From Metabacillus rhizolycopersici (GTDB taxonomy: Bacteria; Bacillota; Bacilli; Bacillales; Bacillaceae), in the NCBI RefSeq assembly GCF_020075705.1, contig NZ_JAIQUM010000022.1:1-64000 (forward strand): a stretch of DNA of 64,000 nt, in the 5' to 3' direction. A program made the translations under genes and the position numbers. Below the pieces are notes generated by a model, which was given only the letters and a program-made list of their open reading frames with translations, had not been told where the DNA came from and made no database searches. Shown here piece by piece: positions 21,722-34,284 of the stretch; the stretch's first letter is position 1; every line of letters begins with the position of its first letter.

Positions 21722-23271
21722 CCAATAGAGCCCAATATATGTTAGTAAAACTCTTAGCAGCAAGGTTTAAAAATCTTTGTGTAGTCGGTGATTCTGATCA
21801 ATCGATATATCGCTGGCGTGGTGCTGATATTGCCAATATCCTTTCTTTTGAAAAAGATTATCCTAATGCAAATGTGATTTTGCTAGAACAAAATTACCGT
21901 TCAACTAAGTTGATTTTAGATGCAGCAAATGGGGTTATCAAAAATAATTCAAATCGTAAACCGAAAAAGCTTTGGACAGAAAATCAACAGGGATCAAAGA
22001 TTTCGTATTATCGAGCAGATAGTGAAGCAGCGGAAGGGCAATTTGTTGTAGGAAAAATCAAACAGCTTGTCGATTCAGGGCAAAGAAAGCTTTCAGAAAT
22101 TGCGATTTTATACCGAACAAATGCTCAATCGAGGATCATAGAGGAAGTTTTACTTAAATCTAATCTGAATTATACGATTGTCGGTGGAATTAAGTTCTAT
22201 GATCGTAAAGAGATTAAGGACTTGCTCGCTTACTTACGATTAATCTCCAACCCGGATGATGATATTAGTTTAAGACGTATCATTAATGTACCTAAACGAG
22301 GTGTTGGTTCGACATCAGTAGATAAAATTGCGAATTATGCAATTGATCATGACTTGTCACTGTTTCAAGCATTAAATGAAATTGAACAAATTGGTGTAAG
22401 TGCACGGGTAATCAATGCATTGGTTGAATTCCGTGAATTAATTCGTAACCTCGGCAATATGCAGGATTATTTATCCGTTACAGAGCTAGCAGAAGAGATT
22501 ATCGAGAAATCTGGTTATCGAGACATGCTGAAACAAGAGAAAACAATTGAGGCACAGAGTCGTTTAGAGAATATTGATGAGTTTTTATCTGTTACGCAAA
22601 CATTTGAAAAGCAGAATGAAGATAAAAGTCTCATTGCATTTTTAACCGATTTAGCGCTTGTAGCTGATATTGATAAGCTCGAGGAAGATGAGCAGGAACA
22701 AAGTGATGCGGTTGTGTTAATGACCCTGCACTCGGCAAAGGGGTTAGAATTCCCTGTCGTGTTTTTAATCGGGTTTGAAGAAGGTGTTTTTCCACATAGT
22801 CGTTCATTAATGGAAGAGGCTGAAATGGAAGAAGAGCGTCGCCTTGCCTACGTTGGGATTACTCGTGCTGAAAAAGAATTATTTATAACAAACGCACAAA
22901 TGCGTACGTTATTTGGACGGACAAGCATGAATCCAGAGTCGCGATTTATTTCTGAAATACCAAGTGAGTTAATTGAGAATTTAAATGAAGCAAAGAAAAA
23001 GTTAAACACAGCAAAGAAATCTACCTCATCCTTCAATCAGGGGCGCAGGCTTGATACACGTCCACCTGTTTCAAGACCGGTTGCGACCTCAACGGGAGGA
23101 GACGGAATTTCTTGGGGTGTTGGTGATAAAGCAGAACATAAAAAGTGGGGTATTGGGACAGTAGTCAGCGTAAAAGGCACAGGTGAAGGAACGGAATTAG
23201 ATATCGCCTTCCCAAGTCCAGTCGGAATTAAACGTCTGTTAGCAAAATTTGCGCCAATAAACCGTGTGTAA
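21722..23271 (+). CDS. pcrA: ATP-dependent DNA helicase PcrA, exon 2
   Basis: Exon 2 encodes residues 228 (last two bases of the codon) to 743. It carries [18 protein letters not shown] (motif III), LEQNYRST (motif IV), [16 protein letters not shown] (motif V), [15 protein letters not shown] (motif VI) and the C-terminal [16 protein letters not shown] tail that in PcrA contacts RNA polymerase. Exons 1 and 2 together are 2232 bases, an exact multiple of three, with a normal total length. PcrA is essential in B. subtilis, so splicing is presumably efficient. ligA follows as in B. subtilis. Confidence 0.93.
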
Positions 23272-23305
23272 GAAGAAGTTCGGGTAGAAAGGATTGGACA
23301 TCTGA

Positions 23306-25312
<2,007 letters not shown>

Positions 25313-25327
25313 AAGGTGTTGACTCAC

Positions 25328-26554
25328 TTGAAAAAGAAACTATTAACGGTGTTAGCAGGCTTTCTAGTCTTAACAGCCTGTGCACCAAACTTTGGAGAGC
25401 CAGAAGAAATCGTGCAGGAAACAGAGAACGAATCAAAGGAAAAGGCCATTATCCCCGAATATAATATTTCTGATTCATATTACAAGGCAATATTGAGTCA
25501 GAAAGAAGGGGAACCAAGTTATAAGCCTGGGGAGGCAAGAGGATTAGTTGCTGAACAACTAAATACTCGACTAGATATCGATGAATTTGAAACAGGTTTA
25601 ATGAGGGTAGCCCAAGAAACGTTTTCGACAGATACGTATTTATTTCAAGAAGGACAATATTTAAAGGGCGATGTCGTAAAAAGTTGGCTGGCAAGGAAGA
25701 AGCTCGGCGAAAAGCTAAAGAATGCACAAGCAGAAGCAAAAGCTAAAGATAAAAATACCACTGGTGCAGATGAAAAATATGTTGAAGTTGGACTTAACCC
25801 TGCTTTACCAGAGGGAAGTAATCTTGAGACCTTATATTCAGAGAATCCGATTTACTTAGCACACATTCTTGAACATAATTATTTGATCCGCAAAGACGAT
25901 ACCGTTGAATTAGGTGGTGTAGTCATTGGTCTCGCAATGAATTCTGTTTACTATTATAAGCAGCAACAAGGTTATGCGCGTGAGAAGAAAATTAGCCGTG
26001 AAGAACTTTTAGCAAAAGGAAAAGAAATGGCTGAAGTAGTGATTAATCGGGTGAGAAGCACGAAAGGGTTAGAGAAAGTGCCGGTTCTTATTGCAATCTA
26101 TGAACAAGAGAAAAAATCTTCGGTTGTTCCTGGTAACTTTGTTGCCAAATCGGTTGTGAAGGGAAATAGCAACAATCTTGGAAATTGGGAAGCTATTGAT
26201 GAGGATTACTTCCTATTTCCTTCAGATGAAGCAACAAATAATTACCGAGATGATGCACAGATGTTCAATCGATTTAAATTAGAAATTGAAGACTTTTTCC
26301 CGAACTATACGGGTGTAATTGGAAAAGCGTTTTATAAGAACGGAGAATTAAATTATTTAGATATTGAAATACCAATGCAATTTTATGGGAAAGGTGAGGT
26401 TATTGCCTTTACACAGTTTGTCACAGGGAAGGTAATGGACTATTTCCCAAACTATATAACCTTAGAAGTGAATGTTATGTCTAACTCTGGACAGGAAGCG
26501 CTCATCGTGAAAGAACCAGACAAAGAAGAGCCAATTGTTCATGTCTATAGGTAA
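25328..26554 (+). CDS. yerH: CamS family (sex-pheromone precursor-type) lipoprotein, YerH
   Basis: The protein starts KKKLLTVLAGFLVLTACAP, a lipoprotein signal with lipobox LTAC. CamS family proteins are the precursors of the enterococcal peptide pheromone cAM373, cut from the signal peptide; in bacilli the role is unknown. The start is taken as TTG at 25328, giving a two-residue lead before KKK, with AAAGGTG upstream; GTG 25316 and TTG 25319 are in-frame alternatives. It follows ligA by 15 bases, as in B. subtilis, and ends the operon before the terminator at 26674. Confidence 0.88.
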   Translation: MKKKLLTVLAGFLVLTACAPNFGEPEEIVQETENESKEKAIIPEYNISDSYYKAILSQKEGEPSYKPGEARGLVAEQLNTRLDIDEFETGLMRVAQETFSTDTYLFQEGQYLKGDVVKSWLARKKLGEKLKNAQAEAKAKDKNTTGADEKYVEVGLNPALPEGSNLETLYSENPIYLAHILEHNYLIRKDDTVELGGVVIGLAMNSVYYYKQQQGYAREKKISREELLAKGKEMAEVVINRVRSTKGLEKVPVLIAIYEQEKKSSVVPGNFVAKSVVKGNSNNLGNWEAIDEDYFLFPSDEATNNYRDDAQMFNRFKLEIEDFFPNYTGVIGKAFYKNGELNYLDIEIPMQFYGKGEVIAFTQFVTGKVMDYFPNYITLEVNVMSNSGQEALIVKEPDKEEPIVHVYR

Positions 26555-26673
26555 GGTGGAAAAGCTGAAGCCCCTTGATTAGTCGTGCGCAAATTGGCGG
26601 ATGGCAGGCAAAAGCATGACGGCATGTCTTCAAACGTAAGGACAAAAAACTGATTATTTATTATCCCTTTAGA

Positions 26674-26709
26674 AAACAAGCTAGGAAGTCTAATCTAGCT
26701 TGTTTTTTA
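26674..26709 (+). terminator. Terminator after the pcrB-pcrA-ligA-yerH group
   Basis: AAACAAGCTAG and CTAGCTTGTTT form an 11-base-pair stem with a 10-base loop, followed by a T run. Confidence 0.85.
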
Positions 26710-26796
26710 TTTTCATCAACAATGAAAGATAATCATTTCTACCATAGGCTATGCATACGAATGAAGCATGAGCGTTCATTTATAAGAGCTTTTTAT

Positions 26797-26876
26797 CGGG
26801 CAGTAAAACCCTCAAGATTCACGAGCAAGATGAGGAGAAAACTGCCTGTAAAGATTAAGGGAAGTCTCGCTTTATT
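26797..26876. repeat. Double-palindrome repeat, family 2, copy A (degenerate)
   Basis: GGGCAGTAAAACCCTCA and GAGGAGAAAACTGCCTG form the outer palindrome, followed by GGAAGTCTCGCTTTAT. The second palindrome seen in copies C and D is missing; copies D and A can be related by a deletion between two AAGTCTCGCT strings. It lies upstream of rocA, over a spurious open frame (26722-26925). Confidence 0.75.
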
Positions 26877-26944
26877 CAATGGTTCTTTCAAAATGAAGAG
26901 ATTTGGAAGAGGAATAGCCAAGTAATTCCAAGGAGGCGAAAGAA

Positions 26945-28492
26945 ATGGTAGTACCTTACAAACACGAACCGTTTACTGACTTTTTGGTTGATGAAAATAA
27001 ACGTGCGTTTGAAGATGGTTTAAAGATCGTTCAATCCTATTTAAATCAAGATTATAGTTTGATCATTGGTAGAAATCGTGTTGCGACAAAAGATAAAATC
27101 ATCTCAATTAACCCTGCTAATAAGGAAGAAGTTATTGGAACGGTATCAAAGGCAACGAAGGCGCATGCAGAGGAAGCAATGCAAATTGCTGATAAAACGT
27201 TTAAATCTTGGCGGAAATCGAAGCCGGAAATGAGAGCGGATATTTTGTTTCGTGCAGCGGCAATTGTCCGACGACGTAAACATGAATTTTCAGCACTTCT
27301 TGTAAAAGAAGCAGGAAAGCCTTGGAACGAAGCGGATGCTGATACCGCAGAGGCAATTGATTTTATGGAATATTACGGACGGCAAATGTTGAAATTAAAG
27401 GATGGTATTCCTGTTGAGAGTAGACAAATTGAATATAATCGTTTTCATTATATCCCACTAGGAGTCGGTATTGTTATATCACCATGGAATTTTGCATTTG
27501 CCATTATGGCTGGGATGACATCGGCAGCTTTTGTTGCGGGTAATACTGTTTTATTAAAGCCAGCAAGTACAACACCGGTTATAGCTGCTAAATTTATTGA
27601 AGTACTAGAAGAGGCGGGATTACCAGCAGGCGTCGTTAATTATCTCCCTGGAAGTGGTTCTGAGGTCGGAGATTATTTAGTAGATCATCCACGAACTAGG
27701 TTTATTAGTTTCACTGGTTCTCGAGATGTGGGTGTGCGGATTTACGAGCGGGCTGCAAAAGTTCATGATGGGCAGATTTGGTTAAAGCGCGTTATAGCAG
27801 AAATGGGTGGAAAAGATACAATTGTTGTCGATAGCTCTGCAGATTTGGATTTGGCGGCCAAATCAATCGTAGCATCTGCCTTTGGTTTTTCTGGACAAAA
27901 ATGTTCTGCATGCTCTAGAGCTGTTGTCCTAGAAGACGTATACGGCGAAGTATTAGATAAAGTTGTTGAACTAACGAAAGGTTTAACTGTAGGTGATCCG
28001 AAGAATAGATCAAATTTTATGGGACCTGTTATTGATCAAGCGGCTTATGAAAAAATCGTAAGTTATATTGAAATCGGGAAAGAAGAAGGGAATTTAGTTG
28101 CTGGAGGTAAAGCCGATAATTCGAAGGGGTTCTTCATTGAACCAACGATCTTTTCTGATGTTGATGAACATGCACGAATCATGAAGGAAGAAATATTTGG
28201 TCCGGTTGTAGCCTTCTGTAAAGCTAGGGATTTTGATCATGCAATTGAGATTGCAAATAATACAGAATATGGCCTGACTGGGGCAGTGTTAACGAATAAT
28301 CGTGATCATATCGAAAAGGCGCGAGAAGATTTCCATGTTGGAAACCTCTATTTTAATCGTGGATGTACAGGTGCAATCGTAGGCTATCAACCATTTGGTG
28401 GCTTTAATATGTCTGGAACAGATTCAAAAGCAGGAGGACCTGACTACCTGATCCTACACATGCAAGCGAAAACAACATCTGAAATGCTTTAA
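26945..28492 (+). CDS. rocA: L-glutamate gamma-semialdehyde dehydrogenase
   Basis: The enzyme oxidises glutamate semialdehyde (pyrroline-5-carboxylate) to glutamate with NAD+, the last step of proline and arginine breakdown. The 515-residue aldehyde dehydrogenase has EMGGKD with the general base E286 and [10 protein letters not shown] with the catalytic C320, and ends with the PutA/RocA-type text [30 protein letters not shown] precedes the ATG. A proline symporter lies close by on the other strand, consistent with proline use. I see no clear -24/-12 promoter. Confidence 0.95.
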   Translation: MVVPYKHEPFTDFLVDENKRAFEDGLKIVQSYLNQDYSLIIGRNRVATKDKIISINPANKEEVIGTVSKATKAHAEEAMQIADKTFKSWRKSKPEMRADILFRAAAIVRRRKHEFSALLVKEAGKPWNEADADTAEAIDFMEYYGRQMLKLKDGIPVESRQIEYNRFHYIPLGVGIVISPWNFAFAIMAGMTSAAFVAGNTVLLKPASTTPVIAAKFIEVLEEAGLPAGVVNYLPGSGSEVGDYLVDHPRTRFISFTGSRDVGVRIYERAAKVHDGQIWLKRVIAEMGGKDTIVVDSSADLDLAAKSIVASAFGFSGQKCSACSRAVVLEDVYGEVLDKVVELTKGLTVGDPKNRSNFMGPVIDQAAYEKIVSYIEIGKEEGNLVAGGKADNSKGFFIEPTIFSDVDEHARIMKEEIFGPVVAFCKARDFDHAIEIANNTEYGLTGAVLTNNRDHIEKAREDFHVGNLYFNRGCTGAIVGYQPFGGFNMSGTDSKAGGPDYLILHMQAKTTSEML

Positions 28493-28497
28493 AATGG

Positions 28498-28532
28498 AAA
28501 GGGACTAACTCAGGTTGAGCCAGTCCCTTTCA
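28498..28532 (+). terminator. Terminator-like hairpin after rocA
   Basis: AAAGGGACT and AGTCCCTTT form a nine-base-pair stem around an inner GGTTGAGCC loop; the T run is short, so termination may be partial. Confidence 0.65.
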
Positions 28533-28540
28533 TTGTTGCT

Positions 28541-28701
28541 TAGGAAATTATAAAATTCTTGTACTGTGGCTAAGCGTACGACATCCAGCGCCTAGCCCCT
28601 CTTGGGTCTACAGCCACTTTTGAATAGAAGGCAGAGTACGGCCTTCTATTCAAAAGCGTCTTATGCTATGCCTGAGGCTGATCAAGGCGCTTGCGCTTTT
28701 G
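28541..28701. repeat. Interspersed palindromic repeat, family 1, copy 5 (best complete copy)
   Basis: It contains all blocks of the family in order: TAGGAAATTATAAAATTC, GTACTGTGG, CCAGCGCCTAGCCCCTC, GGGTCTACAGCCAC, the inverted pair TTTTGAATAGAAGGC / GCCTTCTATTCAAAA, GCGTCTTATG, then AGGCTGATCAAGGCGCTTGCG. The long inverted pair would fold into a strong hairpin. It lies between rocA and a convergent hypothetical gene. Confidence 0.88.
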
Positions 28702-28714
28702 TTTTTTCATCTAG

Positions 28715-29134
28715 TTAGCCATTCCAATAAAAACGTTCATCTTCATAACCAATCGAGGTGTCTTTTTTCGAAGTTGTGTCTGTAGAATTAGTTATTTGAT
28801 GATCCTCATGTTTTGTAAGAGATTCTTTCGTTTCTTGCTTGGGAGGTGCAATTCGTTGTTCAGATAGGGCTTGAATCAGCTGAGTTGTAATCTCACTGCG
28901 CTTTTGATATTCATTAAGAAACGCTGCCATAGCAAGAATAATTCCACCGCCGATTAAGCATGTAATATACGGTCCAATTGTACTAAAAAGTTGAATCATC
29001 ATGAAATGAACTGAATCACCATACATATTCTGTTCTTCCTGTACAGCTTTAATTGTCATTGAAAGATGATTAACGATTCCAGCTGCCCCCAAAATGATTA
29101 ACAAGCCTCCGAAACTAATTAAAAATTTCTTCAA
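28715..29134 (-). CDS. Hypothetical two-helix membrane protein
   Basis: I do not recognise this 139-residue protein. It has a hydrophobic N-terminal helix (FLISFGGLLIILGAAGIV), a second helix (YITCLIGGGIILAMAAF, about residues 56-73), then a charged, Ser/Thr-rich cytoplasmic-looking tail of some 65 residues. It starts at an ATG on the minus strand after a GGAGTGAT-like ribosome binding site. It stands alone between repeats, facing rocA. The reading frame looks real because of the start context and composition. Confidence 0.65.
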   Translation of the reverse strand: MKKFLISFGGLLIILGAAGIVNHLSMTIKAVQEEQNMYGDSVHFMMIQLFSTIGPYITCLIGGGIILAMAAFLNEYQKRSEITTQLIQALSEQRIAPPKQETKESLTKHEDHQITNSTDTTSKKDTSIGYEDERFYWNG

Positions 29135-29348
29135 AATATCACTCCTACCACCGATTAATCTAGTACTAGCTTAGCATGTTTTTGGATATGCTTCCAGATT
29201 TTCAATAACTATCCAAATGGTATATTGAGAGTGATAATAAGTGAGAATAGTTAACGGTTTCTTTGCCTCATGAAAGAAAGCATCGTTTTTGATTAATGAT
29301 GAATTTTGTTGTCTTATAAAAATACAATGAACTTATGATTGATGACCT

Positions 29349-29554
29349 AAAAGACCTCTACTATGCCCGATAATTACGAAAAAAGAATGAATACGGTAAC
29401 GAAAGACCCCCGAATGTGCCCGCGAACCACGAAAAAAGGAAAAAACGGTAACAAAAGACCCTCAAAGGTGCCCGTAAACCGAGTAAAAGGTAAATACGGT
29501 AACCAATGAAGGCCAAGGTGTCCGCAAACCATCAAAAAAGTAGATTACGGTAAT
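29349..29554. repeat. Four-unit tandem repeat, period 51-52 bp
   Basis: Four consecutive units share AAAGACCC...GTGCCCG..AACCA..AAAAA followed by ACGGTAAC. Units end at about 29400, 29452, 29503 and 29554. Units 2 and 3 are most alike, while 1 and 4 are diverged. There are no unique spacers between units, so this is not a CRISPR array. It occupies the gap behind the proline symporter gene, whose coding end is at 29598. Confidence 0.85.
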
Positions 29555-29597
29555 ATGAGGATACACAATACGAGTAAAACGCTGACTTTAAGACGTA

Positions 29598-31073
29598 TCA
29601 AATTTCCTGGTTAAGCTTTTCTTCCATTTTACCGAATGTATTTTCAACCTCTTTAGAAGGTGCTTTCGTCAACAGACTTACAACGATAACTGAGAGTAGG
29701 CTTAATGCAAATCCTGGTATCATTTCATACATAAAGTTTTTCGCCGCTGGAATGTTCACCCAAATCAGTACGGTTAACGCACCAATTATGATACCTGATA
29801 AAGCACCCCACTTGGTCATACGTTTCCAATACAAACTTAAGAGAATCGCAGGACCAAATGCTGAACCAAATCCAGCCCATGCATATCCAACAAGACCTAA
29901 TATTGTGTCATTAGGATTGATAGATAAGAAGATAGCTATAACCGCAACGATTAACACTGAAAGTCTACCTACGAGGACAAGCTCTTTATCAGTAGCATCT
30001 CTACGGAAAAGTGCTTTATAAAAATCCTCTGTCAGCGCACTTGAAGTAACAAGTAGTTGTGACGAAATTGTACTCATAATTGCTGCTAATATTGCTGCCA
30101 GTAAGAAACCAGTAATAAGTGGATGGAACAATAGCTCAGAGAAATAGATAAAGATTGTCTCAGGATCCTCTAATGATGCACCAGTTTTCGAAATATAGGC
30201 TGCACCTACAAGTCCTGTAAGCATTGCACCAACGATTGAGATAATCATCCAGCCCATTCCAATACGACGAGCGGGCTTTAGTTCTTTAAGTGAAGAAATC
30301 GCCATAAATCGGACAATAATATGTGGTTGCCCAAAATAACCAAGTCCCCATGCTAGTAGTGAAATAATTCCAATCAAGGATGTGCCGGTAAAAATATTAA
30401 GCATAGCGCTATCAATTTGACGAATTTCATCAAATGTAGATGCAAATCCTCCAATATCCGTAAGTGCTACAATCGGAACTAATACAAGAGCGACGAACAT
30501 AATACAACCTTGAACAAAATCTGTTAAACTAACCGCTAAAAACCCACCAAATAATGTGTAAGCCATAACAACACTGGCCGTCACTAACAATCCAAAAAGA
30601 TAATCAAACCCAAATGCAGATTCAAACAGTGTACCGCCGGAAACTAAGCCTGCTGAAGTATACAAGGTAAAGAAAATAAAGATGACTAAAGCAGATACAA
30701 TACGCAGCGTTTTTGAACCATCATCAAATCGATTTTCAAAAAAATCAGGAATGGTAATTGAATCGTTTGCAATTTCGGTATACGTACGCAGACGCGGTGC
30801 AACAAGTAAGTAATTAAGATAAGCACCAATTGTCAATCCAATCGCAATCCATATGCTTGAAAGACCTGAGACATACATTGCCCCTGGTAAACCCATGAGC
30901 ATCCAGCCACTCATATCTGATGCTCCAGCTGAAAGCGCAGTTACCGCTGGACCTAAACCACGACCCCCTAACATATAATCTGAAAGGTTTGACGTTTTCT
31001 TATAAGCGTACCAACCAATCAAAAGCATACCAACCATGTAGATCCCTAAAGAGATAATTATTCCTAATTCCAC
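29598..31073 (-). CDS. putP: Sodium/proline symporter (PutP/OpuE type)
   Basis: The 491-residue protein is a sodium:solute symporter with about 13 membrane helices. It shows [29 protein letters not shown] text near helix 2 (GAMYVSG follows) and [18 protein letters not shown] in the Na+-binding helix 9 region, matching PutP/OpuE. It imports proline with sodium; in B. subtilis the gene at this locus is opuE, an osmoprotection proline carrier. Near rocA it could serve either catabolism or osmoadaptation; sequence alone does not decide. It reads opposite to rocA. Confidence 0.9.
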   Translation of the reverse strand: MELGIIISLGIYMVGMLLIGWYAYKKTSNLSDYMLGGRGLGPAVTALSAGASDMSGWMLMGLPGAMYVSGLSSIWIAIGLTIGAYLNYLLVAPRLRTYTEIANDSITIPDFFENRFDDGSKTLRIVSALVIFIFFTLYTSAGLVSGGTLFESAFGFDYLFGLLVTASVVMAYTLFGGFLAVSLTDFVQGCIMFVALVLVPIVALTDIGGFASTFDEIRQIDSAMLNIFTGTSLIGIISLLAWGLGYFGQPHIIVRFMAISSLKELKPARRIGMGWMIISIVGAMLTGLVGAAYISKTGASLEDPETIFIYFSELLFHPLITGFLLAAILAAIMSTISSQLLVTSSALTEDFYKALFRRDATDKELVLVGRLSVLIVAVIAIFLSINPNDTILGLVGYAWAGFGSAFGPAILLSLYWKRMTKWGALSGIIIGALTVLIWVNIPAAKNFMYEMIPGFALSLLSVIVVSLLTKAPSKEVENTFGKMEEKLNQEI

Positions 31074-31494
31074 CGAATCACTCCAATTGTTTTATTTGCT
31101 GACATTTTCAGAAAAATTAAAAAATTGTCAGGCTTTTGCTTATGGTTATTAAAACTATCAAACTATTGCTTATTTTTCAAGGTGAGGGAACGAATTTGAA
31201 GTGCCTGTCTATCTACTATAGAGATTAATATAGCGTAAAATAAAGCGGTTACATAAACAATAAAAGTAAAAATATTCAGAAAATTAGGACGAGTAAAAAT
31301 AAACATTTCTATAAGCCGTTTATTATTTTATTTGGTTTTATGCCATTTAGCAAGTGAATGACATAAAGACATTCTTACCTATAAGGAAATGAAAGAAACA
31401 GTAAGTAAAACTGAGACTTCAAGACCTCAAATTAAAGAAGGATAAGTTGGGTTAAATTGTCCGTTAACAAAAGGTGAATCATGCTAATATCATC
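31074..31494. other. Intergenic region without recognised gene
   Basis: This AT-rich stretch lies between the divergent symporter and Hsp20 genes. I see no frame with a credible start and no tRNA-like folding. It should hold the symporter promoter on the minus strand, but no convincing -35/-10 pair stood out. Confidence 0.4.
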
Positions 31495-31541
31495 TGTGGG
31501 GGATAAAGAAAACCCCACTGATGGAAGTCTCGCTTTATAGT
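31495..31541. repeat. Double-palindrome repeat, family 2, copy B (distal hairpin only)
   Basis: TGTGGGGGATAAAGAAAACCCCACTGATGG followed by AAGTCTCGCTTTAT (two adjoining blocks) matches the distal part of copy D (59350-59415). The left arm has lost its CCATCAG half and the GGCAGT palindrome is absent. Confidence 0.75.
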
Positions 31542-31612
31542 GCTGCCTAGTCAAAACGACTTTCGAATTCATAGGATAATATCAATAATAATTATTTTTA
31601 GGAGGGTGTGCC

Positions 31613-31990
31613 GTGAGTGATCCAATGAAGATGATGAATGATTTTTTTCAAAATCGTCCAAAGCGTACGCTTTTAGATTCAATAGACAATGCTTTTCGGA
31701 AAGCACCTGTGGCTGGTTTTTTAACTGAGGTAGTAGAAAATGATCAGCATTTCAAAATTTTTGCTGAACTTCCAGGTGTGCCTAAAGGGGATATAAATGT
31801 AGAAATCCGTGGGAACGAAGTATACATTGAAGTAAAGGAACAGGAGAACCTAACACGTAAGATTGGTGGTGTGCGAGCAGTACCTTTACCGAATGATGTG
31901 ATCAAGCGCAATATGAAGGCTGTTTATCGCGATGGAAAACTAGAGATCCGATTGGATAAGAAGAAGCCAACGAGAATTAAAATTGAGTAG
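31613..31990 (+). CDS. Hsp20/alpha-crystallin family small heat-shock protein
   Basis: The 125-residue protein has an N-terminal extension with DFFQNRPKRTLLDSID, then an alpha-crystallin domain (HFKIFAELPGVPKGDINVEI, EVYIEVKEQ) and the closing DGKLEIRLDKKKPTRI. Members bind unfolding proteins without ATP. The start is a GTG after TAGGAGGGTG. It stands alone; no CIRCE element (TTAGCACTC repeat) or other heat-shock operator is visible. Confidence 0.88.
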   Translation: MSDPMKMMNDFFQNRPKRTLLDSIDNAFRKAPVAGFLTEVVENDQHFKIFAELPGVPKGDINVEIRGNEVYIEVKEQENLTRKIGGVRAVPLPNDVIKRNMKAVYRDGKLEIRLDKKKPTRIKIE

Positions 31991-32508
31991 TGAGGGATGG
32001 ATACCCCCTACTGCGATCAGTTTAAGTTCACCGCTTCTACAACGAGGTATGTGAATGGTGAAAAGATGTTGTTAATTGTCAGACGGATGATATTTTTGTC
32101 TAATTAATTGATATAATATTGATTCCTGACGATGAAGTAAGGAAAATGAACTAATCCGCTATTAAAACGCAGGCAGGGGACTATTGGTGATTTTGCCATT
32201 TAATAGTAGGGGTTCTTAAGTTTTTGTTCAAAGATATAAAATATATAATTTGGGACTCTCTTTAGTGTCAATTTCTAACGTCTAAGTCAAAGACTGTACA
32301 GGGCGTATAAGTACAGTTTCAGCGAGTACCTTTCGTTTAAAACTGACTATTGGGTGTCGTATTTGAAGGCGAAAGTCTGCTTGTGCATTTCATTGCCCTA
32401 GGCTGAATAAGGAGCTTCTGCTTTTCTTCATGAATTGTTGATTAAATATGCTTTAGTTTGGTATCATCAGAGTATTGTGAATGTACGAGTTTATGGAGGT
32501 GAGAGGAT
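31991..32508. other. Intergenic region before gatC with a decayed family 1 repeat
   Basis: This 518-bp gap has no credible gene. At about 32351-32426 it contains TGGGTGTCG...GCCCTAGGCTGAATAAGGAGCTTCTGCTTTTC, a decayed version of the family 1 repeat end. A weak stem ACTATT / AATAGT near 32180-32210 is present but I assign no function. The gatCAB promoter should lie in the last 100 bases; none is clear. Confidence 0.5.
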
Positions 32509-32799
32509 ATGTCAAGAATTTCAACAGATCAAGTTAAACACGTAGCTAATTTAGCTCGCTTAGCAATTACAGAAGAGGATGCAGAGCTTTTCACAAGCCA
32601 GCTAGATGCAATTATCTCTTTTGCTGAGCAATTAAATGAAGTGGATACAGAAAATGTTAAACCAACGTCACATGTATTAGATATGAAAAATATTATGCGT
32701 GAAGATATTTCGGAAAAGGGACTATCTAACGAAGAAGTTGTAAAAAATGCACCAGATCATGCAGATGGTTATATTCGCGTACCATCAATTTTAGAATAA
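32509..32799 (+). CDS. gatC: Asp/Glu-tRNA(Asn/Gln) amidotransferase subunit C
   Basis: GatC wraps around GatA and stabilises the GatCAB amidotransferase. The 96-residue protein has the family pattern [24 protein letters not shown] split over two helices and the C-terminal [30 protein letters not shown] precedes the ATG. It is the first of three tightly packed genes. Confidence 0.96.
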   Translation: MSRISTDQVKHVANLARLAITEEDAELFTSQLDAIISFAEQLNEVDTENVKPTSHVLDMKNIMREDISEKGLSNEEVVKNAPDHADGYIRVPSILE

Positions 32800-32812
32800 G
32801 GGAGGGACATGC

Positions 32813-34270
32813 ATGGCGTTTTTTGATCGTAAAATATCAGAACTAAAAGGACTTTTACATAAGAAGGAAATTACAGTTTCTGACTTAGTTGATGAATCGT
32901 ATAAACGTATTCAAGAGGTAGATGACAAGGTTGGAGCGTTTTTAACGTTAAATGAAGAAAATGCACGTACATATGCAAAAGAATTAGATGAGGCACTAGG
33001 AAGCCGTGACCAGTTTGGATTATTATTCGGTATGCCAATAGGTGTGAAGGATAATATCGTGACAAAGGGTTTACGAACTACTTGTGCGAGTAAAATTCTT
33101 GAAAACTTTGATCCGATTTATGATGCAACAGTTGTAAAACATCTACAACACGCAGAGGCTATCACAATCGGTAAATTAAATATGGACGAGTTTGCGATGG
33201 GGTCATCTACAGAAAACTCTGGCTTCAAACCAACGAGAAATCCTTGGAATCTTGAAACAGTACCAGGTGGATCAAGCGGTGGTTCAGCTGCAGCAGTTGC
33301 AGCAGGAGAAGTACCATTTTCTTTAGGTTCAGATACTGGTGGTTCAATCCGTCAGCCTGCAGCATTTTGTGGAGTTGTTGGATTAAAGCCAACATACGGT
33401 CGAGTTTCACGTTTTGGATTAGTTGCATTCGCATCTTCTTTAGATCAAATTGGGCCAATTACACGTACTGTTGAAGATAATGCCTATCTTTTACAAGCAA
33501 TTTCAGGTGTTGATGAAATGGATTCAACCTCTGCAAATGTTGATGTACCAGATTTTCTATCTTCCTTAACTGGTGATGTAAAAGGACTGAAAATAGCTGT
33601 GCCTAAAGAATATTTAGGTGAAGGTGTTAACGAAGAAGTGAAGCAATCGGTTTTAGATGCTTTAAAAGTACTTGAAGGACAAGGAGCTACATGGGAAGAG
33701 GTATCGTTACCACACTCTAAATATGCTCTTGCTACTTATTATTTATTATCATCATCTGAAGCATCTGCAAACCTGTCTCGCTTTGATGGTGTACGCTTCG
33801 GCCACCGTACTGATAATGCTGAAAACTTAATTGATTTGTACAAGCAAAGTCGTGCTGAGGGCTTTGGAGATGAAGTTAAACGACGTATCATGCTTGGGAC
33901 ATTTGCGTTAAGCTCTGGTTACTATGATGCTTACTACAAAAAGGCACAAAAGGTAAGAACGTTAATTAAAAAAGACTTTGAAGATGTCTTTGAAAAATTC
34001 GATGTCATTATTGGACCAACAACACCAACACCAGCATTTAAAATTGGTGAGAATGTGAAGGATCCATTAACAATGTACGCGAACGATATTTTAACGATTC
34101 CTGTTAACTTAGCAGGTGTACCGGCTATTTCCATTCCGTGTGGATTATCTAATGGTTTACCACTTGGTCTGCAAATTATCGGTAAGCATTTTGACGAAAG
34201 CACGATTTATCGTGTTGCTCATACTTTTGAGCAAGCAACAGAACATCATAAAGCAAAACCTGAACTGTAA
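32813..34270 (+). CDS. gatA: Asp/Glu-tRNA(Asn/Gln) amidotransferase subunit A
   Basis: GatA releases ammonia from glutamine for transamidation of Glu-tRNA(Gln) and Asp-tRNA(Asn). It is an amidase-signature protein: catalytic Lys in GVKDNIV, and [15 protein letters not shown] holding the cis-Ser/Ser pair, followed by [16 protein letters not shown]. It is 485 residues and 13 bases downstream of gatC. Confidence 0.97.
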   Translation: MAFFDRKISELKGLLHKKEITVSDLVDESYKRIQEVDDKVGAFLTLNEENARTYAKELDEALGSRDQFGLLFGMPIGVKDNIVTKGLRTTCASKILENFDPIYDATVVKHLQHAEAITIGKLNMDEFAMGSSTENSGFKPTRNPWNLETVPGGSSGGSAAAVAAGEVPFSLGSDTGGSIRQPAAFCGVVGLKPTYGRVSRFGLVAFASSLDQIGPITRTVEDNAYLLQAISGVDEMDSTSANVDVPDFLSSLTGDVKGLKIAVPKEYLGEGVNEEVKQSVLDALKVLEGQGATWEEVSLPHSKYALATYYLLSSSEASANLSRFDGVRFGHRTDNAENLIDLYKQSRAEGFGDEVKRRIMLGTFALSSGYYDAYYKKAQKVRTLIKKDFEDVFEKFDVIIGPTTPTPAFKIGENVKDPLTMYANDILTIPVNLAGVPAISIPCGLSNGLPLGLQIIGKHFDESTIYRVAHTFEQATEHHKAKPEL

Positions 34271-34284
34271 GGGGTGAGAAATCA

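Noticed and set aside
26722..26925. 67-codon plus-strand frame before rocA rich in Arg and Lys
   Set aside because: It has no ribosome binding site and runs through family 2 repeat copy A; its composition follows from the repeat.
29349..29554. CRISPR array
   Set aside because: The repeated units are contiguous with no variable spacers, and no cas genes are present.
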